The notes: generated by a model not told the origin, from the letters alone. Positions 54,057 through 63,611 are shown, counted from the stretch's first letter. The stretch: 64,000 nucleotides of DNA from CALMFG01 sp963674805 (GCA_963674805.2 CAXXNY010000026.1:310001-374000); one strand, 5' to 3'. Translations and numbers: made by a program.

Positions 54057-55168
54057 AAATTCTGATCACCGGCGCAAACGGATTCGTCGGCAAAAACCTG
54101 GTCTGGACCCTAAAAGAAAGCGGCTATACCGATCTTTATTTATATGATATTGACACCGACCCTGTGCTGTTGGACGATTATACGAAAACCTGCGACTTTG
54201 TGTTTCATCTGGCGGGTGTCAACCGTCCGGATGACGATGCCGAGTTCATGAAAGGCAACTTCGGCTTTACCACGACACTGCTGGATGCATTGATTAAACA
54301 CCGCAATACGTCGCCGGTATTGATTACCTCGTCGATTCATGCCGCTAAGGATAATCCTTACGGCTTGTCAAAACGAGCAGGCGAAGATGCGCTGTTCGCT
54401 TACGGCGAAACCCAGGGGGTCAAAGTGCTGGTGTACCGCCTGCATAACCTCTTTGGCAAATGGTGCCGCCCTAATTATAACTCGGCGGTCTCAACCTTCT
54501 GTCACAATATTGCCCATGATTTAGACATAACGGTGAACGACCGAAGCTCGGTGGTTCCGTTGTTATATATTGACGATTTAATGGATGAATTCTTAAGGGC
54601 GTTAAACGGCAGGGAAACACGCGGCAATAAGTTCTGCGAGGCCGGCCCGGTCTATCAGAAGACACTGGGCGAAATCACAGATGCGTTATACTATTTCCGC
54701 GACAGCCGCAAGACCTATATGATTCCCGATATGACCGATTTGTTTGAAAAGAAACTGTACAGCACCTATCTTTCTTATCTGCCGGATGACCAGTTTGCTT
54801 ATCCGCTGGATGTCAAGACGGATGCGCGCGGCGGATTTGCCGAGGCGTTTAAATCGCCAGCGGGCGGACAGGTTTCCGTCAATGTATCCAAGCCGAATGT
54901 CACCAAGGGCAACCATTGGCACCATACTAAGATTGAAAAGTTCCTGATAGTCAGCGGCGAAGGCGTCATCCGCTTCCGCCCCATCAACGGCAGCGATATC
55001 ATTGACTATCCGGTCAGCGGCAAAGTCTTAACCGTAGTGGACGTGCCGCCCGGTTATACGCACAGCATTGTGAATACCGGAGATTCCGATTTGATTACTA
55101 TCATCTGGGCAAACGAACTGTTTGACCCTGAAAAACCCGATACCTATTATCTGGAGGTAAACCAGTGA
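54053..55168 (+). CDS. fnlB: bifunctional epimerase/reductase (FnlB/CapF)
   Basis: A 371-residue fusion. The N-terminal SDR domain has 'ILITGANGFVGKNL' and the YxxxK site in NPYGLSKRAGE. The C-terminal cupin domain (about 255-371) has zinc ligands in KGNHWHHTKIEKFLIVSGEG and 'PPGYTHSI'. CapF epimerises C3 in the cupin and reduces C4 in the SDR domain, giving UDP-L-talose-type intermediates. It overlaps both neighbours by four bases. Confidence 0.92.
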   Translation: MKILITGANGFVGKNLVWTLKESGYTDLYLYDIDTDPVLLDDYTKTCDFVFHLAGVNRPDDDAEFMKGNFGFTTTLLDALIKHRNTSPVLITSSIHAAKDNPYGLSKRAGEDALFAYGETQGVKVLVYRLHNLFGKWCRPNYNSAVSTFCHNIAHDLDITVNDRSSVVPLLYIDDLMDEFLRALNGRETRGNKFCEAGPVYQKTLGEITDALYYFRDSRKTYMIPDMTDLFEKKLYSTYLSYLPDDQFAYPLDVKTDARGGFAEAFKSPAGGQVSVNVSKPNVTKGNHWHHTKIEKFLIVSGEGVIRFRPINGSDIIDYPVSGKVLTVVDVPPGYTHSIVNTGDSDLITIIWANELFDPEKPDTYYLEVNQ

Positions 55169-56289
55169 ATAAACTAAAAGTGATGACCATTATCGGCACG
55201 CGGCCCGAGATTATCCGGCTGTCCGCCACCATCAAGGCCTGTGACCGTTATTTCGACCACGTGCTGGTGCATACCGGCCAGAACTGGGACTATACGTTAA
55301 ACCAGGTGTTCTTTGACGACCTTGAGCTCAGAGAACCCGACCATTACCTTTCAGCCGTCGGCGAACATCTCGGCGAAACCATCGGTAACATTATTGCAAA
55401 ATCCTATGAAGTGCTGTTGGAAGAGATGCCGGATGCGCTTTTAGTGCTGGGCGACACCAACTCTGCCCTATGCGCCATACCCGCCAAACGGTTAAAGATA
55501 CCTGTCTTTCATATGGAGGCAGGCAACCGGTGCTTCGACCAGAACGTGCCGGAGGAAATCAACCGTAAAATCGTGGACCATATCGCGGATATAAACCTGC
55601 CATATACCGAGCATTCAAGGCGCTACCTGCTTTCAGAAGGCTTTCGAAAAGAGCACATCTTTGTGACCGGCTCTCCGATGCAGGAAGTTTTGACCCAATA
55701 TAAAGATAAAATCGATAAAAGCGATGTTTTAAATAAACTTGGGCTCGAAAAAGACAAGTACATTCTGGTATCGGCACACCGTGAGGAAAACATCGACCAC
55801 GAGGATAACTTCATGTCGCTGATGAACGCGATCAACACAATCGCCGAAACCTATGATATGCCTGTTATCTATTCCACCCATCCGCGAAGTGCGAAATTCA
55901 TCGAATCACGCGGATTTGAGTTCCACCATCATGTCAACAGCCTAAAGCCATTTGGTTTTATTGATTATAACTGTCTGCAAAAGAACGCGTATTGTGTGCT
56001 CAGCGACTCCGGCACGCTTTCCGAAGAGAGCGCCATGCTGGGTTTTAACGGCATTTTAATCCGCACATCCACCGAACGTCCGGAAGTGCTGGACAAGGGC
56101 ACCGTGGTGATCGGCGGCATCACCGGAGACGACGTCCTGCAGGCGATTGAACTTTCTACTGCAATGCAGCAAAACAACGAGCAGACCGTGCTGGCGCCGG
56201 ATTACCAGGACACCAACGTTTCGGTCAAGGTGGCTAAAATCATCCAAAGCTATACCAAGATTATCAACCAGTTTGTGTGGAGAAAATAA
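55165..56289 (+). CDS. fnlC: UDP-N-acetyl sugar 2-epimerase (FnlC/CapG)
   Basis: A 374-residue WecB-type epimerase. 'VMTIIGTRPEIIRLSATIKA' is the N-terminal signature, with 'HTGQNWDYTLNQVF', 'GDTNSAL', 'HMEAGNRCFD' and 'SDSGTLSEESAMLG' following. As the third gene of fnlABC it should give UDP-N-acetyl-L-fucosamine. Its stop touches the GTG of the next gene. Confidence 0.92.
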   Translation: MNKLKVMTIIGTRPEIIRLSATIKACDRYFDHVLVHTGQNWDYTLNQVFFDDLELREPDHYLSAVGEHLGETIGNIIAKSYEVLLEEMPDALLVLGDTNSALCAIPAKRLKIPVFHMEAGNRCFDQNVPEEINRKIVDHIADINLPYTEHSRRYLLSEGFRKEHIFVTGSPMQEVLTQYKDKIDKSDVLNKLGLEKDKYILVSAHREENIDHEDNFMSLMNAINTIAETYDMPVIYSTHPRSAKFIESRGFEFHHHVNSLKPFGFIDYNCLQKNAYCVLSDSGTLSEESAMLGFNGILIRTSTERPEVLDKGTVVIGGITGDDVLQAIELSTAMQQNNEQTVLAPDYQDTNVSVKVAKIIQSYTKIINQFVWRK

Positions 56290-57480
56290 GTGAAAGTCCT
56301 GCTTGTCAATTCAGTCTGCGGATTCGGCAGCACCGGGCGGATTACCGCCGGCCTTGCTGAGATGTTGATTCAAAACGGCGATGATGCGCTCGTGGCATAC
56401 GGCAGAAAAACCGGAACAGACGCTATTCCATCGGTTAAAATCGGCAGTACCGCTTCTAAACTGCTGCATTTGATGATGACGCGTGTGTTTGACGGACACG
56501 CGTTTTGGTCCAAAGCGGCGACGCGCCGGTTAATCCGCGTCTTGGACGAATTTAAACCGGATATCATTCATCTGCACAACCTGCACGGGTACTATATCCA
56601 TGCGGGCATGCTGATGCGTGCCATCCGTGAGCGTAACATTAAAGTTGTCTGGACCCTGCATGACTGCTGGACGTTTACCGGGCACTGCGCGCACTTTGAA
56701 TATATCGGATGCGACAAGTGGAAAAGTGGCTGCCGCAGCTGTCCGCAGAAAAAGGAATACCCCGCGAGCCTGGTGTTTGACCGCTCTTCGCGAAACTATA
56801 AATATAAAAAAGAATGGTTTAATCTGCCGGAGCAGATGACGATTGTGACGCCGTCTGACTGGCTGGCAAAGTTGGTAAAAGCGTCTTTCTTGGGCCAATA
56901 TCCGGTCAAGACCATTCATACGGGTATTGACCACACGGTGTTTAACCCCACCGCTTCTGATCTCAAAGATACGCTGAATTTACACGGAAAAACCGTTTTA
57001 TTGGGGGTTTCCAGTATATTTACCGACAGAAAAGGCCTGAATGACCTCATTCAGCTTGCCAAACGGCTTCCGAATGATTATCATATTGTATTGGCTGGGT
57101 TAGCTAAAACCCAAATGCGCGGTCTGCCCGAGAATATCACCGCACTCCCCCGCCAAAGCTGCGCCGAAGATATGGCAAAGCTCTACAGCATGGCAGACGT
57201 ACTGGTGAATCCGACAAAGGAAGATACCTTCCCGACGATTAACCTTGAGGCTCTTGCATGCGGTACTCCGGTAATCACCTATGATGCCGGCGGATGCGCC
57301 GAAGCGGTGGACGAATCATGCGGCGAAGTGGTGCGGCGGGATGACATAGACGGTATCTTAAGCGCCGTTATCCGGCTCAAGAAAAACCCGGTCAGCCAAA
57401 AAAGCTGTATTAAACGTTCAAAGGCTTTCACCCTGGAAAAACAGCTGAACGAATACCATGCTGCTTATTGTGAAGATTAA
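56290..57480 (+). CDS. family 4 glycosyltransferase
   Basis: A 396-residue GT-B enzyme starting at GTG 56290, with GGAG 9 bases upstream. 'NSVCGFGSTGRITAGLAEML' is the acceptor-side loop; 'VWTLHDCWTFTGHCAHFEYIGC' with CRSCPQKK is typical of the WcaL/colanic-acid-like group. The donor site is 'VLVNPTKEDTFPTINLEALACGTPVITYDAGGCAE', with the E(x7)E motif. It is the last gene of the polysaccharide cluster. Confidence 0.9.
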   Translation: MKVLLVNSVCGFGSTGRITAGLAEMLIQNGDDALVAYGRKTGTDAIPSVKIGSTASKLLHLMMTRVFDGHAFWSKAATRRLIRVLDEFKPDIIHLHNLHGYYIHAGMLMRAIRERNIKVVWTLHDCWTFTGHCAHFEYIGCDKWKSGCRSCPQKKEYPASLVFDRSSRNYKYKKEWFNLPEQMTIVTPSDWLAKLVKASFLGQYPVKTIHTGIDHTVFNPTASDLKDTLNLHGKTVLLGVSSIFTDRKGLNDLIQLAKRLPNDYHIVLAGLAKTQMRGLPENITALPRQSCAEDMAKLYSMADVLVNPTKEDTFPTINLEALACGTPVITYDAGGCAEAVDESCGEVVRRDDIDGILSAVIRLKKNPVSQKSCIKRSKAFTLEKQLNEYHAAYCED

Positions 57481-57511
57481 AATATAAATTATTAAAAAGG
57501 TAGGAGAATTT

Positions 57512-59491
57512 ATGAAAAAGATTGATGAGTTAGCGATTAACACGATCCGAATGCTCTCTGTCGAAGGCGTCCAAAAGGCGAATTCGGGGCATCCGGGACT
57601 GCCGATGGGCAGCGCGCCGATGGCGTATACGTTGTGGTCACGGCACATGAAGCACAACCCGAAGAATCCAAACTGGATTAACAGGGACCGCTTTGTTTTA
57701 TCCGCAGGCCACGGTTCCATGCTGTTATATTCGCTGCTGCACATGTTTGATTACGGCCTTGATATGGAGGAATTAAAACAGTTCCGCCAATGGGGTTCCA
57801 AAACACCGGGCCATCCTGAATACGGCCACACAGTCGGCGTAGAAACCACGACAGGCCCGCTGGGCCAGGGGATTGCTACAGCTGTCGGTATGGCGATGGC
57901 GGAAGCGCATCTTTCCGCGGTTTTCAATACAGAAAAGCATCAGGTGCTCGACCACTATACCTACGCAATCAGCGGTGACGGATGTCTGATGGAAGGTATT
58001 TCGGGAGAAGCCAGTTCCTTAGCCGGGCACTTAGGCCTCGGCAAGCTGATTCTGCTCTATGATAAAAACAATATCACCATTGAAGGCGACACCGAATTCG
58101 CGTTCACAGAAGACGTTGGCAAGCGCTATGAAGCTTACGGCTGGCAGGTGCTTTATGTCGGCGACGGCAACACAGATGTTGAAAGCATTGACGAAGCGAT
58201 TGCACAGGCAAAAGCTGAGCTTAAAAAGCCTTCAATCATCATCGTAAAAACCCTTATCGGTTACGGATGCCCGCCGCTGCAGGGTAACCATAAGTGCCAC
58301 GGTGCACCGCTGGGACAGGAAAACATCGATGCCATGAAAGAATTCTTAGGCTGGGATTATCCCGATGCTTTCCACGTACCGGATGAAGTTAAAGCAGAGA
58401 TCAAAAAGCTTAATGAAGCCAGCGCCGCAACCGAAAGCGAATGGGATGCGATGTTTGCAGAATACCGCAAAGAAAATCCGGAACTCGCAAAGAAGTGGGA
58501 TGTATATTTCAGCGAAAAACTTCCTGTTGACCTTGAAAACGACGCGGATTTCTGGGCATTTGAAGATAAAGCCATCGCAACGCGCGCAACCTCCGGCGCA
58601 CTATTGAACAAGCTTGCTGACCGTATGCCGAATCTGTTCGGCGGCTCGGCTGACCTGGCACCCTCCAATGTGTCCATCATGAAACAATTTGAATATTTCA
58701 GTCCTCAGAATTATGCCGGATCGAATATCCATTTCGGCGTACGTGAATTCGCTATGGCGGCGGCTGCCAACGGTATTGCACTGCACGGCGGACTTTACGC
58801 TTATGTGGCGACCTTCTTCGTATTCAGCGATTACTTAAAACCTGCGTTGCGTCTCTCCGCGATCATGGGACTGCCGGTTATTTATATCTTAACCCATGAC
58901 AGCATCGGCGTCGGCGAAGACGGCCCGACCCATGAACCAATCGAACATCTTGCGGCGGCTCGCTCTATGCCGAATGTCTATGTATGGCGTCCGGCTGACG
59001 GTCGTGAAACCGCAGCGGCTTATACCTTTGCGGTCAGCGCAGACGGCCCCTCCGTATTTGCGTTAACCCGTCAGAATCTGCCGCAGCTTGAAGGCTCAGG
59101 CAAAAACGCGCTTAAGGGCGGCTACGTCCTAAAAGACAGTGACAATGCACAGGTCATCCTGATTGCGACCGGATCCGAAGTTTCCTTATGTGTTGAAGCA
59201 TATGAAGCGCTGAAGGCAGAAGGAATCGGTGCCCGTGTCGTTTCGATCCCATGTATGGAACTCTTCGAACAGCAGTCAGACGCTTATAAAGAAAGCGTTC
59301 TGCCGAAATCAATCACCGCACGCGTTGCAGTCGAAGCCGGTTCATCCTTCGGCTGGGGCCGTTATATCGGTCTTACCGGCGGCACAGTCACGATCGATCA
59401 CTTCGGCGCATCCGCTCCGGCAGGTACGCTGTTTAAAGAATTCGGCTTCACCGTTGATAATGTAGTTTCCACGGCAAAGGCACAGCTGTAA
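57512..59491 (+). CDS. tkt: transketolase
   Basis: A 659-residue thiamine-diphosphate enzyme of the pentose-phosphate pathway. 'GHPGLPMGSAPMAYTLW', 'SAGHGSMLLYSLLHM', and the cofactor motif GDGCLMEGISGEASSLAGHLGLGKLILLYDKN, which ends in the metal-binding N, are clear (about 155-187). The pyrimidine domain carries 'FGVREFAMAAAANGIALHGG'. TAGGAG precedes the ATG. It follows the glycosyltransferase by 31 bases; whether it has a separate promoter is unclear. Confidence 0.96.
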   Translation: MKKIDELAINTIRMLSVEGVQKANSGHPGLPMGSAPMAYTLWSRHMKHNPKNPNWINRDRFVLSAGHGSMLLYSLLHMFDYGLDMEELKQFRQWGSKTPGHPEYGHTVGVETTTGPLGQGIATAVGMAMAEAHLSAVFNTEKHQVLDHYTYAISGDGCLMEGISGEASSLAGHLGLGKLILLYDKNNITIEGDTEFAFTEDVGKRYEAYGWQVLYVGDGNTDVESIDEAIAQAKAELKKPSIIIVKTLIGYGCPPLQGNHKCHGAPLGQENIDAMKEFLGWDYPDAFHVPDEVKAEIKKLNEASAATESEWDAMFAEYRKENPELAKKWDVYFSEKLPVDLENDADFWAFEDKAIATRATSGALLNKLADRMPNLFGGSADLAPSNVSIMKQFEYFSPQNYAGSNIHFGVREFAMAAAANGIALHGGLYAYVATFFVFSDYLKPALRLSAIMGLPVIYILTHDSIGVGEDGPTHEPIEHLAAARSMPNVYVWRPADGRETAAAYTFAVSADGPSVFALTRQNLPQLEGSGKNALKGGYVLKDSDNAQVILIATGSEVSLCVEAYEALKAEGIGARVVSIPCMELFEQQSDAYKESVLPKSITARVAVEAGSSFGWGRYIGLTGGTVTIDHFGASAPAGTLFKEFGFTVDNVVSTAKAQL

Positions 59492-59521
59492 ATCTTTAAA
59501 AATAATCTAAGTACAGATAAA

Positions 59522-59565
59522 AAACACCTTCTTCTGCTAATGCAGTAAGAAGGTGTTTTATTTTA
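59522..59565. terminator. terminator after transketolase
   Basis: A long stem AACACCTTCTT/AAGAAGGTGTT with an inner CTGC/GCAG helix. T-tracts flank both sides, so it also serves the converging TfoX-N gene. Confidence 0.88.
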
Positions 59566-59573
59566 TATTGGAT

Positions 59574-59900
59574 TTATTTGTTTTTAAGATTTTTGGGTTT
59601 CGGCTCCGGGAGGTCGCTGCACGTAGCGATGATCAGTGATGTTAGAAGCTCTCTGTCCTCAAGGTCACTGATTAAAAAATACGGCTTTGCGCCCTGATAC
59701 GGCGGCGCTGTGACCGGATCCTCCAGCACGCGTTTCCCGCCATCGGTAATCTTAACGAAGAGCTGGTTGTCGCACACCACTGCGAAGAACTTGTCATCAC
59801 AATAAAACCCGTATTCGCCGAACATCTGCCGGTAACGGATTGCACCGGCTTGCGCCAATTGTTCGGATACATATTCAACAAAATCTTTGCTGGACGCCAT
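59574..59900 (-). CDS. TfoX N-terminal-domain protein
   Basis: A 108-residue protein. 'FVEYVSEQLAQAGAIRYRQMFGEYGFYCDDKFFAVVCDNQLFVK' is the TfoX/Sxy N-terminal domain. The C-terminal domain of competence TfoX is absent. These short stand-alone forms are common in Firmicutes, and their role is unknown; a competence link should not be assumed. Confidence 0.87.
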   Translation of the reverse strand: MASSKDFVEYVSEQLAQAGAIRYRQMFGEYGFYCDDKFFAVVCDNQLFVKITDGGKRVLEDPVTAPPYQGAKPYFLISDLEDRELLTSLIIATCSDLPEPKPKNLKNK

Positions 59901-59919
59901 TATGACTCCTCCCGATCAT

Positions 59920-59952
59920 TAAATAACAAACCCCTGCCAAGGCAGGGGCTTA
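59920..59952 (-). terminator. terminator of the patatin operon
   Basis: Read leftward, CCCCTGCC/GGCAGGGG with a tiny loop, then a T-rich tract. Confidence 0.75.
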
Positions 59953-59975
59953 GTTTATTACATAAATCGTATTCT

Positions 59976-61016
59976 TTACTCTTCATCCTCATAAGCTTCA
60001 AGTTCGGCCTCCGCTTCGGCTTGCAGCTGAGCAAGGTACGCTTCGACTTCGGCCTGCTTTGCCGCACGCTTTGCGAGGCGTTTTTCTTTGCCCTTGCTGA
60101 TTTTGCGCACAGCGGGCATTTCATCTTCAAATTCCTCTTCAACTTCGGGTTCCTTGTGTGCGACCGGTTTATCCGCATCCTTTTTTGTACGTTTGGGTTT
60201 GCCGGATTTTGTCAGCAGTTCGGGTTTAAGGAGCTTGCAGACTTCGACTTTAAAGTCTTCTACGTCATCCTCTACCGCTTCAAGAATGTTTTCATAGTTA
60301 AAGAAATCAAGCATTTCCACGCCGACCAGCGACGGCGCCGCCATCACTTCCACTGTAGAATGTTTTAACTTCTCGTCAATCAAAGCCTTGGTGAGAATCT
60401 GATAGCACTGGGACAAATCATTGGCTGTGGAAGCCACGCTGATTTCGGTTTCCGATGCACCCTTACCGGATATATCCACAGCAAGTAAAACATCACATTC
60501 GTCACGGATGACGTCCACCGGCACCGGATTTACGCATCCGCCGTCGATATAAATCGCTTCGTCAACTTCAATCGGCGAAAAGATACCGGGCACCGACATA
60601 CTTGCGCGCACCGCTGGAACGACTTTCCCGTGTTCAAACACATGCTGTGTGCGGGTTTCATAATCCGCAGCAACCACCTTCAGCGGCACATACAGCCGGT
60701 CGAATATCTTCACCGGCATAATCAGTTCAAGATACTCCTCGACACCGAAAGAATCCAGTACGCCGAATTTCCCGTCTTTGAAGCTGTAATTATTCAGCAC
60801 CTTCATTGAGCGCCGGAAATCCAGTTCTTCCAGAATCCCGATTATTTCGTCCGGGGAAATCCCAGACGCATACAGCGCGCCGACAAGCGCACCCACACCC
60901 GTACCGGCAATTACGTCCGGTTTTATATCAAGTTCATCCAATGCATTCAGATAAGCGATATGTGCGATGCCTCTAGCTCCGCCGCCGCCTAATACTAATC
61001 CAACCTTTGCACTCAT
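59976..61016 (-). CDS. patatin-like protein lacking the catalytic serine
   Basis: A 346-residue protein. The oxyanion loop GGGGARGIAH (about 10-19) and the DGG motif (IYIDGGCVNPVPVD) are intact. The lipase elbow reads GTGVG where G-x-S-x-G is required, so Gly replaces the nucleophile Ser. After about residue 265 a lysine-, then glutamate-rich tail with coiled-coil character (KGKEKRLAKRAAKQAEVEAY) extends the protein well beyond the patatin domain. It lies 29 bases after an intact patatin gene. It is probably a non-catalytic paralogue or regulator. Confidence 0.85.
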   Translation of the reverse strand: MSAKVGLVLGGGGARGIAHIAYLNALDELDIKPDVIAGTGVGALVGALYASGISPDEIIGILEELDFRRSMKVLNNYSFKDGKFGVLDSFGVEEYLELIMPVKIFDRLYVPLKVVAADYETRTQHVFEHGKVVPAVRASMSVPGIFSPIEVDEAIYIDGGCVNPVPVDVIRDECDVLLAVDISGKGASETEISVASTANDLSQCYQILTKALIDEKLKHSTVEVMAAPSLVGVEMLDFFNYENILEAVEDDVEDFKVEVCKLLKPELLTKSGKPKRTKKDADKPVAHKEPEVEEEFEDEMPAVRKISKGKEKRLAKRAAKQAEVEAYLAQLQAEAEAELEAYEDEE

Positions 61017-61045
61017 TGTCCTAAAAATCCTCCGTCAATCAATGT

Positions 61046-61834
61046 TTATAACAAGCGTTTAATGTCTTCTTCAAATTCCCGGGCCATAGTTAAGCCCGTT
61101 TCGTATGCTTCCCTGTACTTGAGAAAATCAAGCGTACCTATATTATCAAAAATCACCTTATAAAACAAGTCCGCACCTGTCTGTCTGCGCTTTTCATCCA
61201 GCAGGGCTTTGCGCGTCGCCATTTTAAACGCGATTTTCGCATTCGTTGCGCTCGGCTTTCTGTTTGGCGGCGTTGGTATGATTGAGCTGACATCAATCCC
61301 GATAAGGACATTGCAGTCGTCCCGTATATAGTCCAACGGCACCACATTGGTCGCTCCGCCGTCAATATAATACTTATCACCAATCGGGTACGGCGGCACC
61401 CCGCCGGGCAGGGCGATGCTTGCCATTACGGCATCAACCAGCTTCCCCGAATCAAACATCTTCTCTTCAAGCGAATAAAAATCAACCGCACAGATTTTCA
61501 GCGGAATCTTCAGCTCCTCAAAAGTTTCCACAGGCAAGAGATTTTCGATAAACCGTTTCATCCACTTTGCCCGCCGCGAAGGCCGCACGGCTTCCAGTTG
61601 AATCAGCAGACGGCGCTTTTTCCCTTTTGATGTGGTCTCGTCCAGCCTGGATACGAATTCCAGTATCTCTTCACTGGATTTGCCCGCGCAGTAAAGCGCG
61701 CCGATAATAGCGCCGATTGATGTTCCCGATACCGCACAGGGTTTAATCCCGTTTCTGTCCAGCACGTCCAAAAAAGCAAGATGCGCAAATCCCTTTGCAC
61801 CACCGCCGCCTAAAGCGATTCCGACTCGTTTCAC
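61046..61834 (-). CDS. patatin-like phospholipase (RssA/NTE-like)
   Basis: A 262-residue protein. The oxyanion loop is GGGGAKGFAHLAF, the nucleophile elbow SGTSIGAIIGAL (Ser near 41) and the catalytic Asp YIDGGATNVVPLD. These make the Ser-Asp dyad of patatins, which hydrolyse acyl esters of phospholipids. It is the first gene of a two-gene operon with the serine-less paralogue. The substrate is unknown. Confidence 0.9.
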   Translation of the reverse strand: MKRVGIALGGGGAKGFAHLAFLDVLDRNGIKPCAVSGTSIGAIIGALYCAGKSSEEILEFVSRLDETTSKGKKRRLLIQLEAVRPSRRAKWMKRFIENLLPVETFEELKIPLKICAVDFYSLEEKMFDSGKLVDAVMASIALPGGVPPYPIGDKYYIDGGATNVVPLDYIRDDCNVLIGIDVSSIIPTPPNRKPSATNAKIAFKMATRKALLDEKRRQTGADLFYKVIFDNIGTLDFLKYREAYETGLTMAREFEEDIKRLL

Positions 61835-61974
61835 TTTTCTTCTCCTGTTTCAATATGAGTGAAAACTCTAATATTCGGTATTATATCGCAGATGGTTTTG
61901 GATTATCAACCCCAAAAATCCGGGGCAGCACCCTGCCTTTTCCCTTTACGCTGTTAATCTTCGGCTTTTTGTTG

Positions 61975-62171
61975 TATAATTAGTAAAATAAGGTTTTTAA
62001 AAATTTTGGAGGCGAAAGGATCGTCAGTTCGTGCAGCCAGCAATGACCGGATAACCATCCGGCCGGCAGTTATATGTGATTAAGCATTCCTTGATTATTG
62101 GTTACGATAAAAAGCGTAACTGCTTATTACCGAATGGCGTTAATAACACGCAGCAAAGCTGTGCTTTTTTT
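61975..62171 (+). ncRNA. structured leader RNA before the rRNA methyltransferase gene
   Basis: A TATAAT at 61975-61980 starts a leader of about 215 bases. Hairpins are visible: CCGGAT-AACC-ATCCGG (62047-62062); GTTACG/CGTAAC (62101-62120) enclosed by CATTC/GAATG (62085-62136); and a terminator, CGCAGC-AAA-GCTGTG then T7 (62149-62171). TAAGC and GCTTA strands offer an alternative pairing. A 7-codon reading frame (GTG 62031 to TAA 62054) follows AAAGGA and could be a leader peptide. It matches no riboswitch class I could recall. The rest of the gap 61835-62197 shows no gene. Confidence 0.55.
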
Positions 62172-62197
62172 GGATTGGCATCCGCAATAAAACACCC

Positions 62198-63559
62198 ATG
62201 GATACACAAATAAAGAAAAACGATGAAATCATCATCGATATTGACGATATTTCCGTTGAAGGATACGGAGTCGGAAGGCTGGACGGTGCGGTCGTATTTT
62301 GTGAAGGGCTTTTGCCGAAAGAACGCGCACGGGTTAAGGTTATTAAGATTACCAAAAAGTTTTATGTGACGAAAGCGTTAGAAATCATCAGCCCGTCCGC
62401 ACAGCGCGTGGAGCCCGAATGCCCTGTATTTCATCAATGCGGCGGATGTACACTACAGCACTTAAGCCTGCCCGCACAACTGATGTTTAAGCAAAGCAGG
62501 GTGAAAGCGACTTTAAAACACATCGGCGGGCTGGATGCGCCTGTGGAAGATATTATTCCGTCGCCCGATTATACGCATTACCGCAATAAGGCGGTCTTCC
62601 CCGTCGCCTTGGCTGACGATGCGGCTATCGCGGGCTTTTATAAACGGCACAGCCATCAGGTGGTGGATATTAATGACTGTCTGATACAGCATCCCGATAT
62701 TAACGAAGTTCTTAAAATTACGAAATCTTGGCTGAATACTTATGATATCTCCGTCTATAACGAAAAAACCGGACAGGGATTGGTTCGCCATATTTATGCC
62801 CGTGTTTCAAGTACGAATGAATTAATGGCAGGTTTGGTATCCACTTCGGAAGATATCCCTGCCGTCGATAAATTAATCAAAACCCTGAAAAGCAAACTCA
62901 AAAGCCTGAAAGCTTTTTGCATTAACATTAACCAGGAAAAGTCCAATGTCATCTTCGGAAGTGAAACGCGCTGTCTTTACGGCGACGGCGCCCTGACGCA
63001 TGAAATCGACGGGCTCACCTTTTCTGTCAGTTTCGAATCGTTCTTACAGGTCAACAACCGGCAGACCGAGAATTTATATAAGCAGGCGCTTGCGTTTGCT
63101 GATATTCATCCCGATGACACGGTTGCGGACTTGTTCTGCGGCATCGGCACTTTGTCACTGCTGGCCGCCAGAAACGCAAAGCAGGTATACGGCATCGAAA
63201 ATGTCCCTCAGGCGATTGAAAACGCCGGGGCGAATGCCTTAGCCAACGGCATTGAAAACATCGAATGGATTTGCGGCGACTGTACCAGTGAATTCCGGGC
63301 GCTTGAAAAACGTGTAGGCAGTATTGATGTCGTGATTGTAGATCCGCCGCGTAAAGGGCTGGATGCCGAATTAATCGCCATTATCATCGCATCCGCACCG
63401 CGCCGTATCGTCTATATTTCCTGTGATCCCGCGACACTGGCACGTGATTTAAAACGCTTAAGCGCGGTTTATGACATCACCCATGTCGTACCGTTTGATA
63501 TGTTCCCGCAGACCACGCATGTCGAAACAGTAGTGCGATTAACTAAGCGCAAACCATAG
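62198..63559 (+). CDS. 23S rRNA (uracil-5-)-methyltransferase (RumA/RlmCD-like)
   Basis: A 453-residue protein. An N-terminal TRAM domain (about 8-68) is followed by the iron-sulfur motif CPVFHQCGGCTLQHL, then a SAM-binding domain. 'VADLFCGIGTLSLLAARNAKQVYGIENVPQAI' is motif I/II, 'DVVIVDPPRKGLD' is motif IV, and ISCDPATLARDL carries the catalytic Cys. It makes 5-methyluridine in 23S rRNA (RlmD or dual RlmCD) or tRNA. No ribosome-binding site precedes the ATG at 62198, which is unusual next to the structured leader. Confidence 0.9.
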   Translation: MDTQIKKNDEIIIDIDDISVEGYGVGRLDGAVVFCEGLLPKERARVKVIKITKKFYVTKALEIISPSAQRVEPECPVFHQCGGCTLQHLSLPAQLMFKQSRVKATLKHIGGLDAPVEDIIPSPDYTHYRNKAVFPVALADDAAIAGFYKRHSHQVVDINDCLIQHPDINEVLKITKSWLNTYDISVYNEKTGQGLVRHIYARVSSTNELMAGLVSTSEDIPAVDKLIKTLKSKLKSLKAFCININQEKSNVIFGSETRCLYGDGALTHEIDGLTFSVSFESFLQVNNRQTENLYKQALAFADIHPDDTVADLFCGIGTLSLLAARNAKQVYGIENVPQAIENAGANALANGIENIEWICGDCTSEFRALEKRVGSIDVVIVDPPRKGLDAELIAIIIASAPRRIVYISCDPATLARDLKRLSAVYDITHVVPFDMFPQTTHVETVVRLTKRKP

Positions 63560-63611
63560 TAAAAATTACATAGTATTTTATTCTTCGGAATTGTGCGGCA
63601 GAGAGACTGAT

